Positions 20,534-31,132 of a stretch of DNA of 64,000 bases are shown piece after piece. The notes beneath the pieces were generated by a model. The model did not search any database. It had not been told where the DNA came from and saw nothing but the letters and a program-made list of their open reading frames with translations. Position numbers and translations under genes: made by a program. How positions within the stretch are numbered: position 1 is the first letter of the stretch; each line of letters begins with the position of its first letter. Source of the DNA: Phymatolithon calcareum (taxonomy: Eukaryota; Rhodophyta; Florideophyceae; Hapalidiales); the NCBI GenBank assembly GCA_977006965.1, contig OZ345364.1, positions 1,984,001-2,048,000 on the forward strand, read 5' to 3'.

Positions 20534-23500
20534 ATGGCTTCTGCGTGCTCGGACCCGGATCTTGCCCCAGCGCTCGCCGCCTGGCTGGGTGAAATTGACG
20601 CCACGGAGAAAGGACTCGCCTTCTCTCCAGCCGTGGAAAATTGCGTCGCACCATGCCGTGTCTTCTCCAAGTTTGCGCCGCAACTTCTATCCGAGAAGGA
20701 CTACTTCGTCCCCGCTAAAGTCTCCGGTACCAATGCATCGCGCCAGCGCCGCTACAACGTCCGCCGTCTTGCGCGCTGTCTCGCCGAATGGTTCGACGTC
20801 GGTTCCCGCGCCAATTCGCCCGTGAATAGCGCCAACCCAATTCCGACGAAGTCGTCGCTCAAATTATCCGAGGCGGCCAAGACGCGCATCAAGACGATCA
20901 CGGACGCGGCTCGCTCCGAGCGTGAGGAATTCGACGCGGAGAGCCTGCTACTCGCGCTCTGTGAATGCCTGCTGTGTGCTGCGGTCAATTCTGGGGAAAA
21001 GAAGATGTTTGTTGAAGCCATTTTGAATCTAAGTACCGCGCATCAGGACGCGCTTGCGAATAGCATCCGAAGAACCATGGCGGAAAATGACGCGCCCGCG
21101 CACCAGCCCGTGCTCAAACCGGTGCTAGCGGAGGTAAGTCGCAATGCCGAGAATACCGCGCCCGCCGTCAACAACATCGTCTCTTCCTCACCGATGATTA
21201 AAACTCCTATGAAACTTGCGCAGAAGTCGAATATTCCGACCGATCTTCTCTCGGCACCAAGAGGTATCCCACCGGCTGAATTCAAGGCACTAGCTGAGGA
21301 GCGCGACGCACTAAGAAGAAAACTTGCGTCCATGGAGCAGGAGAAGAACTCCGCTGTAGAGTCTGCTGCCGCATGCAAACGCGACCTTGAGGAGGCTAGC
21401 GATCGAATCCGCTCCATTCAGGCAACTGTCGCTGAGAAGGAGACTGATCTGGAGCAAAAGACTGCTGCACTGAGCGAGGCTAAGGCTTCCCTACGCGAGA
21501 TTCATCTCTCCACGGAGGAAATGGATGTCCTCCGAGCAAAGGCCGCATCTGCTGAGCAGCTTGAAGCAAGTTTGAAGAGAGCCAGTAAGCGATTGGAAGA
21601 GGTGGCTGATATGCGGAAGACGATTAAGGATCTCGAGACACAGAACGCTGCTTACCGCGATAATGAGGAGCGAATGGGTAAGCAAATGGCATATCTTGAA
21701 ACTCAACTCAAGAGTAGCAATGACCGTGCGCAGAGTCTTGTGCAAGTGTCCGATACCATATCTCATGAACTTGAGGCGAAGACGGGTGAAATTCGCGACA
21801 TCACTTCAAAGAATCAAGAACTCATGCAAAAGTTGGCAACAGCAAATGATCAGCTCACTTCTATGCTAATGCAACCCGAATCATCGCCTCGAAAGTCTGA
21901 CAAGTCGGATACTGCTGCGCAGGAGTTCAATGCAGAGCTTATCTCAGCGCGACTTTATGAAGAAGTTGGCGTATCAATGGCATGGGCTGATATCGTCGAT
22001 TGCATCCGGGGAGTCGTTGAGGCCATGAACGAAATGGACGAGATGCAACGCAAGGAACAGCAGATGAGCGGAGAAGAAGTTCCAGAAGGCTTCACACAAC
22101 CAAGTTATTCCCGTCGTTCCTCTGCCTTCTCGGGCAGTGACGGAGGCTCGTATACTTCTGGTTCGTACGCATCTGTGCATGAAGGCGACCAGCCGAAAGT
22201 GGAAGTACTTCCTGAATTTGCGCTCGTTGATTCTAAGCGTGAAGCGCAACGTGGAGACCTTGGCGATCAGTTCGATTACGCTGTCGACCATGCCAATGTC
22301 ATGGAAATTCCGGTCATGAACCGCCGTCCGTCTCAACTGTCTACTGTGCCTGAAGACAGGGAAGGATTTGAGAGTGAGGAGGATGACGTCCCCGAGCCGG
22401 AGCCATTTATGTCGAACGACTTACCGCAACCGCAGGGAAGTCCGACGCCACATGAAGTACGAGATATCTCGGGCACGATCCAATTGCAGCCTTATGCAGG
22501 ATACTCTGACGACAACAATGACGATGGCACCAGTGATCTTAAGGTCGTCGCAGTGCGCGGAGCACCGCGTACAACCCCGTCGCCCTCTGCTGCGAATCTC
22601 CACCATGTTACACCGCAGCACGCGAGCAACAGTCTCTCGGTTTGCATCAGACCAACTACCGATTCCAGTCCATTGTCTGAGAATACCAAGACCATGGTTC
22701 GTCAGACACGGTCTGAGCTGCACACCATTCAACACACCTTAGACGCGATGCGTACGGAGCGGGAGTCATCATCATTGACCGCGCTGATCGAGCAACTGAA
22801 CGAAGCTCGTAGCGAGGTGCGCCGTATCCAGCGCATTGTGGTGGAGAAGGAGGTTGAATGTGAGACACTCCGTCACGACCTGGATTCATTGATCAAGGAG
22901 CACGACACAGCGCTCAACGAACGTGCCGAGCACCGCCAGCGCGATATGGAAGTGCTGCGCGAGAAGGAGCGTGTGATCAAACTGCTCGAGACAACCGTGA
23001 AGGCCAAGGACGTCGAGCTGGAGGGTCTTCGTGAATCCGCCAGCGCAGTTCGCAGCACCGCTGACAAATTACGCGATGTTGAATTGCAGCTCGCGTCCGC
23101 GGCACACGAGCACTCCGTGATGGTTCGTGCTCAGGAGGTGGAGATTGCGCGTCTCACCGCAAAATTAGAGGCATCTGAACTGATCGCTGGCAAGTTAGGG
23201 GCTGCTATGGACAAGACCGATGGGCTCACGGAGGAGATTCATCGTGCCCGCGAGTCCTACTTTCAAGACATTGCGGAGGCTGCCCGCCGCGACAAGGAGG
23301 CGGCCGAGGCTGCTAGGATGGAGGCGCAGCGTGCGGCGGAGGCAAACACAAAGGCATTATCGGATCTCAAGGCTGTGCAGGCGCGCACACCTTCTGTGTG
23401 TTGCTCGGATTCGGTGCGCAAGTCGCGACGCAGTAACCGAATTGGCACGTTCTGGCGTAAGATGTTGCATCTTGATGCTGGTAGCTTCGACCAGCAAAAT

Positions 23501-23596
23501 GGTAGTGTGGGCGGACTTGGAAGTCCCACTCGCATGTCAACCATGCCGGCTTCGCAGTCTGCAGTGCACCACCGTTCGCCGGTGTGGGACCCATAG
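20534..23596 (+). CDS. HOOK-like N-terminal domain, long coiled-coil protein
   Basis: With the start at 20534 (context AACATGG) the protein is about 1020 aa. Residues 1 to about 185 look like a HOOK domain: AAWLGEID near the start, CRVFSKFAPQLL, RRLARCLAEWF and the diagnostic LCECLLCAAVNSGEKKMFVEAI with a following AHQDALANSIRR. HOOK domains bind the dynein light intermediate chain and link cargo to dynein. Two long coiled coils follow (roughly 250-450 and 720-960), separated by an acidic, Ser-rich disordered region, and the tail is basic (RKSRRSNRIGTFWRKM). The first-Met alternative at 20420 would add 38 low-complexity residues. Cargo or microtubule adaptor function is inference from the family. 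No dynein partner can be seen in the window. Confidence 0.7.
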   Translation: MASACSDPDLAPALAAWLGEIDATEKGLAFSPAVENCVAPCRVFSKFAPQLLSEKDYFVPAKVSGTNASRQRRYNVRRLARCLAEWFDVGSRANSPVNSANPIPTKSSLKLSEAAKTRIKTITDAARSEREEFDAESLLLALCECLLCAAVNSGEKKMFVEAILNLSTAHQDALANSIRRTMAENDAPAHQPVLKPVLAEVSRNAENTAPAVNNIVSSSPMIKTPMKLAQKSNIPTDLLSAPRGIPPAEFKALAEERDALRRKLASMEQEKNSAVESAAACKRDLEEASDRIRSIQATVAEKETDLEQKTAALSEAKASLREIHLSTEEMDVLRAKAASAEQLEASLKRASKRLEEVADMRKTIKDLETQNAAYRDNEERMGKQMAYLETQLKSSNDRAQSLVQVSDTISHELEAKTGEIRDITSKNQELMQKLATANDQLTSMLMQPESSPRKSDKSDTAAQEFNAELISARLYEEVGVSMAWADIVDCIRGVVEAMNEMDEMQRKEQQMSGEEVPEGFTQPSYSRRSSAFSGSDGGSYTSGSYASVHEGDQPKVEVLPEFALVDSKREAQRGDLGDQFDYAVDHANVMEIPVMNRRPSQLSTVPEDREGFESEEDDVPEPEPFMSNDLPQPQGSPTPHEVRDISGTIQLQPYAGYSDDNNDDGTSDLKVVAVRGAPRTTPSPSAANLHHVTPQHASNSLSVCIRPTTDSSPLSENTKTMVRQTRSELHTIQHTLDAMRTERESSSLTALIEQLNEARSEVRRIQRIVVEKEVECETLRHDLDSLIKEHDTALNERAEHRQRDMEVLREKERVIKLLETTVKAKDVELEGLRESASAVRSTADKLRDVELQLASAAHEHSVMVRAQEVEIARLTAKLEASELIAGKLGAAMDKTDGLTEEIHRARESYFQDIAEAARRDKEAAEAARMEAQRAAEANTKALSDLKAVQARTPSVCCSDSVRKSRRSNRIGTFWRKMLHLDAGSFDQQNGSVGGLGSPTRMSTMPASQSAVHHRSPVWDP

Positions 23597-23998
23597 GCAA
23601 TTGTATAGAGAACCTTCGCTAACATGCAATGGTTACCCGAGATGGGCGTGATACAAGGAGCATACCGCCGAACTCGAGGCCTCCAACTAACTTGATCGTA
23701 ATACTAACAAATCTTGAGTTGGTTGCTAAAGGCTCCTAATGACGGACCTGGCTTATTACTCAAGAACCAAGGCAAGCTCTAAGTCGTAGATGTATACATC
23801 TTTTTGTGTTTAGAAAACCTGTAGCATGCTACAGGTCAGAGTTTTGCTAAAAAATACCACCACATTTGCTCCAAAACATTACAGTCGCCTATCCACATCA
23901 TACTCTTCAGTAGAATCATCTCTTCTGCAACCGCCTCTCATTGTCATCGTCGTCGGCACGACCCGCCGTTGACGTTGTGCTCCGATCCCCATTCCACA
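23597..23998. other. Intergenic between HOOK-like and MDH genes
   Basis: Contains a perfect palindrome at 23817-23836 and otherwise only the presumed MDH leader. No TATA box is obvious. Confidence 0.5.
23817..23836. repeat. Perfect 20-bp palindrome
   Basis: ACCTGTAGCATGCTACAGGT is its own reverse complement. It lies between the HOOK-like and malate dehydrogenase genes. Confidence 0.85.
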
Positions 23999-25105
23999 AT
24001 GCTCCGCCACACTGCCCATTTCGCCCGCCGCGCATTGAGCACAGGCACAAGCGAAGCACCTGTCAAGAATGTCGCTGTAACGGGTGCAGCGGGTGCGATC
24101 GGCTACGCACTTTTGATGCGTATTGCCTCCGGACAAATGTTCGGTCCCGACGTTCCAGTGAATCTCCGTCTAATTGAGATCGAGCCCGGTCTCAAGCCGC
24201 TCAAAGGAGTCGCAATGGAGATCATGGACGGTGCCTTCCCCCTCGTCCGCGATCTGGTGCAGACAGCTGATACCGAAGTCGGTTTCGGTGACGCAGACGT
24301 CGCCGTACTAGTGGGCGCGAAACCGCGAGGACCAGGAATGGAACGTGCCGATCTTATGTCAGCCAATGCGGCCATCTTCGCCGCTCAGGGAGCAGCATTG
24401 AACGCCTCGGCAAAGCGCGATATACGCGTGCTCGTTGTGGGGAACCCTGCAAACACGAACGCGTTAGTCGCAGCACATAATGCGCCCGACCTGGACGCGA
24501 GCCAGTTTCATGCAATGACAAGACTGGATCAGAACCGTGCACTTGGCATGGTGGCGTCGAAAGTTGGAGCGCCCGTGCGTGAAGTCGACCGCGTCGTCAT
24601 CTGGGGTAATCATTCCGCCACGCAGTACCCTGATCTTTCGAACGCACGCATTTCGGGCAAACCGGCACTCTCCGTTATCAATGATACGGAGTGGGTGCGC
24701 AACGAGTTCATCCCGCGTGTGCAGAAGCGTGGTGCTGAGATTATCAGCGCGCGTGGTGCGAGCTCCGCGGCAAGTGCAGCCAGCGCTGCCATTGATCATC
24801 TGCACGACCTGTACGTAGGATCGGGCGATAAGTGGCAGAGCTTGGGCGTTGTGAGTGACGGTTCCTATGGTATGGATAAGGGTATCTGGTATTCCGTGCC
24901 GTGTCATTGCCCTGGTGATGGTGTTTTTGAGCGGGTGAAGGATATCCCAGAACCGGACGAATTCTCCGCAGCTATGATGGACAAGACGCGTAAGGAGCTT
25001 TTGGAGGAGCGTGATGCGGTTATGCATCTGCTGCCGAAGGAGTCGACAGGCAGTGCGACTCCGAAGAAGACGAGAAAGAAGCGCGCGTCCAAAGCTTCCG
25101 CATAG
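23999..25105 (+). CDS. Malate dehydrogenase, probably mitochondrial
   Basis: Catalyses malate + NAD to oxaloacetate + NADH. From Met 23999 the 368-aa protein begins [20 protein letters not shown], a typical basic, Ser/Thr-rich mitochondrial presequence. The Rossmann motif TGAAGAIG is at 28-35, with an acidic Glu60 at the end of the second strand (NAD preference). Catalytic and substrate residues are visible: R110 and R116 in [10 protein letters not shown]149 in GNPANTNA, D177 in TRLDQNR and H205 in WGNHS. It belongs to the MDH2-type lineage shared by cytosolic/plastid MDH and many bacteria, not to the classical mitochondrial lineage. The C-terminus carries an unusual Lys/Arg/Ser-rich extension ([14 protein letters not shown]). 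Ten in-frame codons upstream of 23999 look untranslated. There is no intron. Confidence 0.9.
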   Translation: MLRHTAHFARRALSTGTSEAPVKNVAVTGAAGAIGYALLMRIASGQMFGPDVPVNLRLIEIEPGLKPLKGVAMEIMDGAFPLVRDLVQTADTEVGFGDADVAVLVGAKPRGPGMERADLMSANAAIFAAQGAALNASAKRDIRVLVVGNPANTNALVAAHNAPDLDASQFHAMTRLDQNRALGMVASKVGAPVREVDRVVIWGNHSATQYPDLSNARISGKPALSVINDTEWVRNEFIPRVQKRGAEIISARGASSAASAASAAIDHLHDLYVGSGDKWQSLGVVSDGSYGMDKGIWYSVPCHCPGDGVFERVKDIPEPDEFSAAMMDKTRKELLEERDAVMHLLPKESTGSATPKKTRKKRASKASA

Positions 25106-25430
25106 GTTGGCTGAGAGGCCTGTGCTAATTGGTGCCACCCTTGTTTTCAGAAAGCTGTCCAGTAGCGCTCTACTTTTTTTCTGTAGTTCCTTCCAACGAG
25201 AGGTAAGTTGTTAGAGTCCTGCCGGGTAAATTCGTGGGATTTTCCCTTTCGTTCCCGTCTCAATGAAGACGGCAAATTTTGGGTTCGCAGATTGAACAAA
25301 TAAAAGTGGTCCAGAACACTAATCGTATCCTTCAAAAAAGGAATCAAGAGAAGGAATTCTTCCTAGACTAAATATTTACAAAGGGGTAGAAATAAAGGAC
25401 GAAGTCAAAAATGAAAGTGGGCTTACCCAC
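25106..25430. other. Short intergenic region between convergent genes
   Basis: Holds the 3' ends of MDH (plus) and the unknown gene (minus). No further gene is seen. Confidence 0.6.
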
Positions 25431-26531
25431 TCACGCAAACCGATTCATGACGCGAGTATGGAATAATTCCTTGGTTTCCGCGACATGATGCGCCCGCTGA
25501 AGCTGATCTAGTGCTGGTGCAAGGGGCTGCGGTTCCGCCGTGGAGTACTTGTGCAGCATAGCCTTTCTCATCTTCGGTGCCTCGGTTATGCGCGTGGAGA
25601 ATGCAAACGCGCAATCAGGCTGCTCATACACAAACGGTGCGAATGAACTATCACCCAATTCACGGTCAGTGTGCAGGAGGTCTGTACCGCGTCGGCGTTG
25701 CATCTCACGCTCCGCCGAGCGCACAAACCGAGTCCGTTCAGCCTCCTCTGCTGCGCGACGCCGACGCTCGACTGCGAAGCGGCGACCCATCTTTCGACGA
25801 TACAGTTCGTCCGGTCGGCCAGCGTAACGCGCACGAACAGCAGCAGCATCGTCCGCAGCTGTTGTAGCTCGCGTATTGCAGGCAACAGATTCGCGCTGCG
25901 GACGCAGAACGCGCTGACCATTCTGCAAAGCAGTTTGTGCGCGCACGACGTGCTGCATGTAGCCGCGCGCGTCCTGCAATGGCGCTGTCGGATGCGTTAC
26001 TATCGGAATTGCGCATGTCACGAGCGCAGAATGCAGTTTTTTCGAGGAGGTGAACTTAGACGCGCGAATACGGCAGATATCCTCTGGGATGGAGGAGAAC
26101 TGCGAGCTGAAATGCATTGCTGACAAGGTCTCATCTCCCGATCTGCGTGCGCTGTTGGAGAACAGGATGGATGTATGCTTGCGCGAATGTGTCGCCGCCC
26201 GTGAGATTGCGCATCGTTCCTTTCGCACTGCCCAGATACCGGTTTTCGGTGCTCCTTCCCCAAGCACGGAGACTCGCCATGTGCGCTTTGCGCTACGAAT
26301 TCTGGCGTTTTTCCATGCGCACGCAGCCGCATAGCGGCATGCATTCAAAACAAGCGCTTCTCGTAGGCCGCGAATCGGGTCACGAATGTACGGTGTGCGT
26401 TTCGTTCGAATACTGCATTCCGCATTGGCGCGAAATGCACGGAACTTCTCGTCAGCGGCTTTGCGTAGTTGCTCAAGTTGCAGCCGAAATATCTCTGGTG
26501 ACGGCATTTCGGGCGCTTTGCCCGACGCCAT
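25431..26531 (-). CDS. Unknown Arg/Ala-rich protein, 366 aa
   Basis: A single ATG-initiated minus-strand ORF with coding-like GC. The N-terminal part (LEQLRKAADEKFRAFRANAE) and a central segment rich in Arg, Glu and Ala (RRKMGRRFAVERRRRAAEEA) predict charged helices. There is no signal peptide or membrane segment. I recognise no family. It is convergent with MDH, 325 bp away. Its length and single frame make a real gene likely, but long antisense-type ORFs also occur in GC-rich DNA, so this is held at moderate confidence. Confidence 0.55.
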   Translation of the reverse strand: MASGKAPEMPSPEIFRLQLEQLRKAADEKFRAFRANAECSIRTKRTPYIRDPIRGLREALVLNACRYAAACAWKNARIRSAKRTWRVSVLGEGAPKTGIWAVRKERCAISRAATHSRKHTSILFSNSARRSGDETLSAMHFSSQFSSIPEDICRIRASKFTSSKKLHSALVTCAIPIVTHPTAPLQDARGYMQHVVRAQTALQNGQRVLRPQRESVACNTRATTAADDAAAVRARYAGRPDELYRRKMGRRFAVERRRRAAEEAERTRFVRSAEREMQRRRGTDLLHTDRELGDSSFAPFVYEQPDCAFAFSTRITEAPKMRKAMLHKYSTAEPQPLAPALDQLQRAHHVAETKELFHTRVMNRFA

Positions 26532-26835
26532 CCCAGCGACTTCGACCGTCTAAGTGTCTGTCAACAACATCTACTCGGTGAGAATGCCCAACCGGGCACC
26601 AGCATAACTGTTTCCGAGTGCCATGGATTCGATTGCAGTTCGTTGTTTAGAACGCCGCATAAACAACGATAAACGACAGTGAACGAAGCATTGTTTTCAA
26701 GCCGTCCAACAGAATCCTGCCAAGTGGTATTGGTTTTTCAAAAGAACATCTGAATAAACTCTGAAACATTACTGATCACCAATCATTGATTTTTTGTTTT
26801 CTTCATATGGGCTAAGACAAAACTGCTCTTGATGA
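26532..26835. other. Intergenic, no gene seen
   Basis: Upstream region of the minus-strand unknown gene. It ends in a short GAT-repeat run that forms the tail of the adjacent LINE copy. Confidence 0.5.
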
Positions 26836-27545
26836 TGATGATGAGGCTAGCACGTCTAGAAGGCTTCATTTGATTCCACTTTCTGAGGTCGGAAGCGTTT
26901 GTCATAGCCGATTCGATATCTTGGTTTGGAATATCGCCAAAGAGAGGAGCATGTTCTGAGTGCGCATTGTAGCATTATCTTAGAGACGAGCCTCTTCTCA
27001 TCCATGCCTAAAACATATCCTAACCATCCCCAGCCACGGTCCTTAATCCATTGTATCACCGGCAAGGAGGGCTCTCTTGCTTCTTCGGCTATCGTTCTTT
27101 TCGTCATGGCGGCCAGCATCTTCGATGCGGTACCGTTAAGCTTTTTCAGGATTGGATTCGTAAGATTCCAGGATTCACATCCGTATATCAGAGTCGAGAC
27201 GACCGAGGCTCTCCAGAAGTAGACGAAGCGGGAGCGGTAGTGACATGTTCGTGAGTAGTCTATAGAGTCTTTTCAAACGTGATTTGGATATTTCGATACG
27301 ATAGGTAACGGGCGTTATAGGGTCTGTTGCTCCTGATTGCATTGTTCCCAAGTACTTGAAGTCCCTTACAATCTCAAGAGTTTCAGCTCCTATTTTCATC
27401 TTTTCCATTTCGATGAGCAGCTCATCTTGTTTCTTACGACGGACAATCTTGTCCGCCGCGGATCCGTACCTGCTGGGCACCTTCGGCTTTGGAGCTGATA
27501 TGACACCCCAATGTTCATCGTCAAGGCAAAGAGGTTCGCGCACCT
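26836..27545 (-). mobile_element. LINE family A reverse-transcriptase C-terminal half, frameshifted
   Basis: Minus-strand ORF 27543-27175 contains VRDFKYLGTMQSGATDP, the FKYLG block after the RT palm. A second frame continues FWRASVVSTLIYGCESW, then NPILKKLNGTASKMLAAM, and runs in frame into WGWLGYVLGMDEKRLVSKIM (ORF 27119-26856). Only one indel, near 27235, separates the halves, so the copy is fairly young but dead. The 5' part (endonuclease, fingers, catalytic FADD) is missing. The 3' end is CTTCTAGACGTGCTAGCCT followed by a CAT-repeat tail at about 26836. The same family has a (TCAC)n tail at 3274. Confidence 0.85.
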
Positions 27546-28092
27546 CCCCATTGCAGTATGTGAGACATGCGTGCTTGCGCGATGATGTCTTAAATTTTCG
27601 ATCTTTCTCTTTGTCTTATGGATGGAACTATACAGGTCTCCTCTATATCAGAAACATGCAATGTTTCCTGAACCATTTGATCACCGCCACCTGAAAAGGT
27701 CTTACCGCACAGTCGCCAAACGTGCGCTTTATTAATACGTATTCCCCGGTCGCAAGCTTCAGGTACAAACCGATTCTGGTTGTGGTAGACGACAATGGGC
27801 CCATGACTCAGTAGGCATAAGGCCCAGCCACCGGAGCCACCTTCATTTACTCTTATCTTATATACTTCTAGCGAAGTGAAAAAACACCGCATATATACAC
27901 GAGAGACACGATTCGCATCCTACTGTATTGCACAACCCAGTGTAACGGTCCAGTAATGGGTTGCGCTGTGCACATGATACAATTGAGAGACCTGACCGGG
28001 AATCTAATGAACTGTACGGTACTGTAGTCTGCAAATATTTAATTTCTCCATTACTGCATAGACTGCTGCCATACGGCGCCCGTAGTACAGTA

Positions 28093-28159
28093 TACAGAGC
28101 GCTTCTCTTGTGCGTTATGCATGATGATCATGCATAACGCGAAATAGAAGCGCTCTGTA
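28093..28159. repeat. 67-nt imperfect hairpin
   Basis: The outer arms 28093-28106 and 28146-28159 (14 bp) and the inner arms 28112-28125 and 28127-28140 (14 bp) pair exactly. They are separated by small mismatched internal loops and a single-base centre at 28126. Confidence 0.85.
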
Positions 28160-29790
28160 CGGCGCTCTCGAACATATTCCGTCATCTCTTGCAATGATTC
28201 CGTTTGTTGGTTAGTATTCGTCAGGAAGGCAATAAAAACACCGCTGTAAAGATGTGTCGAGATTTGATTGATTCGACAAAAAGACGCGTTGCCCAGACAA
28301 AGTTGGACGTACAATCACTGTTGAATGATTCGCCAAATTGAACCATTCCTGCAAGAGGCGTGCATTCAGCGCTTATTTGCAGCAGCAGCAACAACAGCAG
28401 CAGAGCAGAATTATGATGACGAGGCGTCTAGCGGCGACAGCTCTGTAAACCTTTTTCAAGCTTTGTTTCTAAGGCCGGCCTGCAATGACTGTCGATGCGT
28501 GGAGATGAATTGACGCTCTTCAACATAGTTCCCACTCAAGGTGGGAGGCATTAAGAGAGAAACCTTTTCACCTTCTCTCGGAATTGGATTCAGTTGCGAT
28601 ACTGTACTGAATTTCTGGAAGGTAAATTTCTAATTTTAGGACAGAAATGATCTGTTACCTCTACAGTATAATAGAGAGTCTCTATCATGTCCAGGTCACG
28701 AAAACGTCGAATGCATTGCTCTTCTTTTGCGTGGCTGTAAGGCGCTTACCGACTGGAGCCGGGGGAGTGTAGGAAAACAAGCATGTATGACACAATCTGT
28801 TTTTAGGTCATCAGGATTGCGATGTGAACGGTGGCAAAGCGCCACCCGAGACATCGACGTTGACGTCGTGCTACGGCACTGTGTATGAACGGCACTGAAG
28901 AAAGCTACCACGCACATTCCTCTGCACACTATGCACCTCCCTGTGAGCGCGAGAGATTGATAGTTGCGCCTGCACATGTTGCAGACGGCCAATAAAATGA
29001 CACATTCTACAAATGCCCCGTCCCTCTTCATCCTCAAGGCTCTCGAGATGCGCCTGTTGTTTCCGAGCTTGACTCTTCCGACCATGCAATCTAAAAAAAC
29101 ACATGCCGAGGCACTGCGATCGTCCACGGACCTTACAAACTGTACCATTTGTTCGTCCATGCGCGATGACAGTTCATAATTCTATTTAGGACATTCTGAT
29201 CTTCGTGCGGCCGGGCGTACAGTACAGTACAACGAACGATGGCCCAATAATGACTGTCTGTCTTGAAGTATTTTCTTCCAAACATGATCTACCTTGCTTT
29301 GCTTTTTTCGGCAAGTGATCCGCCGATCAGTGAAAAACGACAGTAGATCGTCTCCCTCAATAACAGATTCGGGTTGACTGGAAATCACGCTTTGTGTCCA
29401 AGATTAACTGACAGTCAAGCTTTTCCCCCTGGACAATAGTGGGACATTTCATACTCCGCCCTGCCGCTACGGCTGTGTCTCTCGAAGCAAGTGCATCGAA
29501 GAAGTCAGACGAAAAAACCGTCCAGGTTTGTGCCGCGAGAATCAGATACCGTTAGAGATACTCAAATTTTTGAAAAACAAATTTGGCACTGTTTTCCTGA
29601 AAAATAGAACGGAAGGTCCAGGGTGTAAACATGAACCGCGGTCGGGCAACAGCTCTTCTGCTTTTAAAAAAAGGAAGCAAATGCCAATCGTCGTCATGGT
29701 TGAAACCAGGTTCCACCTGCTGCAACTTTTCTGTACAGTAAATTTAATCACTTCCGTGAGTGAGATAATTCCCCACCACAGTTTTGATTG

Positions 29791-30069
29791 ACCTTGCGAT
29801 AAACGTGCAGTCGTACCGTGGCGAACACCTCCGTGCAGGAGCTGGAGCATCATGCTCCAGCTCCTGTACAAGTGTAAGTTAAGTGCATGATCTCAACCTT
29901 GCTACAAACGTGCAGTCGTACAGTGGCGAACACCTCCGTCCAGGAGCTGGAGCGAACATGTAGGAGCTGGAGCGAGCATCTCACACCCCGTGCAGGAGCT
30001 GGAGCATGATGCTCCAGCTCCTGCACGGGGTGTGTTCGCCACGGTACGACTGTACGTTTGTCACAAGGC
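29791..30069. repeat. Nested foldback: three modules, two direct and one inverted
   Basis: A module of about 40 nt (containing CAGTCGTACCGTGGCGAACA) starts at 29791, recurs directly at 29896 (105-bp period) and recurs inverted at 30031-30069. Each is followed by CAGGAGCTGGAGC sequence. That sequence forms a near-perfect palindrome at 29833-29869 and a perfect one with 26-bp arms and a single centre base at 29982-30034. The whole block can fold on itself. Confidence 0.85.
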
Positions 30070-30239
30070 CGAGATAGTGTACTTACACACGCCGCACACT
30101 GCATCCGGCGGTGCTCCGAGCTGTTCTGCATAGGCAGGCAGGATTGCTGCTTCAACCTGGGAGATTGCAACGACGTGAAGGCGGTCAATTCGTGTGGATC
30201 GACCTTGTGACTTCCACTCTAAAATAAGCAGGAGTAGTA

Positions 30240-30260
30240 ATATATGAATTATTCATATAT
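30240..30260. repeat. 21-nt palindrome, 1-nt centre
   Basis: ATATATGAAT (30240-30249) pairs with ATTCATATAT (30251-30260). Confidence 0.75.
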
Positions 30261-30747
30261 GAGGTCCCCACCCTACGAATGCATGCTTCGGCTTGCGTCG
30301 TGGGCGGTATTAGGCAGTGCGCTTCCCGCTGATTTCCGTCAGAGTGCTGCCATCGGATTGAGAAGCTTGGTTGATGCAGGGCGAGATCGGCAACTTTAAA
30401 TGTTGTAAATTAGCGCGGGAACCAGAGTTGGTATTTCTGTCCCCGCTCCGGTCCTCGAGCTTGGGTTGTTCCGGTGCTCTCGACGCAGGCGGCAGTTGAA
30501 GCAATATACAGTAGTACAATATCTAAATGTTGTACAGTATCATAGTACACTGCAGAACTGTGGTATTCTATCCCACTTCTCCCGCGCTTGCTCTCCTCAT
30601 TATCATACAGAACAATACTGTAGTTTCGAGTCGTTGAGGGGCAGAACAGTTATCATACTATGCGGAGACGATTATATTAGTTGCATCCAGTTTATCTTGC
30701 GTCATATCATATGACGCGTTAGTACAAAATGTATTTTCGAAAGGTGT

Positions 30748-30763
30748 CGTGGGAGCTCCCACG
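30748..30763. repeat. Perfect 16-bp palindrome
   Basis: CGTGGGAGCTCCCACG is self-complementary, with no spacer. Confidence 0.75.
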
Positions 30764-30958
30764 TTTGCCTAGGCAGACTTGTATCATAATACTTGAGAAT
30801 ATTATCGGAAAACAAGGTGTTTACGAATTGTGCCGACATCGCACATTTCGGTTGTGCTGTAAGCTGGAAGCGAAAACCTCCTTTCGATTCTTCACGGGGC
30901 GTGAGCGGATTTGGAGGAAGTGCATGCACCTCGGCGAGCACGGTCAGGGTCGCGCTGT

Positions 30959-30974
30959 CTGTACTGCAGTACAG
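30959..30974. repeat. Perfect 16-bp palindrome
   Basis: CTGTACTGCAGTACAG is self-complementary and includes GTACTGCAGTAC, close to the TACAGTA heptamer enriched around it. Confidence 0.75.
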
Positions 30975-31096
30975 CCGCAGACATGCACGGCAGAGTCACA
31001 GCTGTGTACAGTACGCCCTGGAATCTGAGAATATAACATTTAAAAATGTTGTAAAGTCCACTGATATACAGTACAGTAGTACGTGCTAAACGGATG

Positions 31097-31132
31097 GATT
31101 GCTAGCACCTTTTGGAAAAGGTGCTAGCAATC
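31097..31132. repeat. Perfect 17-bp inverted repeat, 2-nt centre
   Basis: GATTGCTAGCACCTTTT (31097-31113) pairs exactly with 31116-31132 across GG. Confidence 0.85.

Noticed and set aside
24464-25138. 224-codon minus-strand ORF opposite MDH
   Set aside because: Antisense shadow of a clearly conserved enzyme.
28093-28159. Classical miRNA precursor
   Set aside because: The hairpin centre is a single base and cannot form a normal loop. No small-RNA evidence is available.
28381-28408. CAG/CAA run as a polyglutamine gene
   Set aside because: The surrounding ORF is only 62 codons and has no other protein-like features.
29791-30069. CRISPR-like array
   Set aside because: There are only three modules, one inverted, with unequal spacing and no cas genes. 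The genome is eukaryotic.
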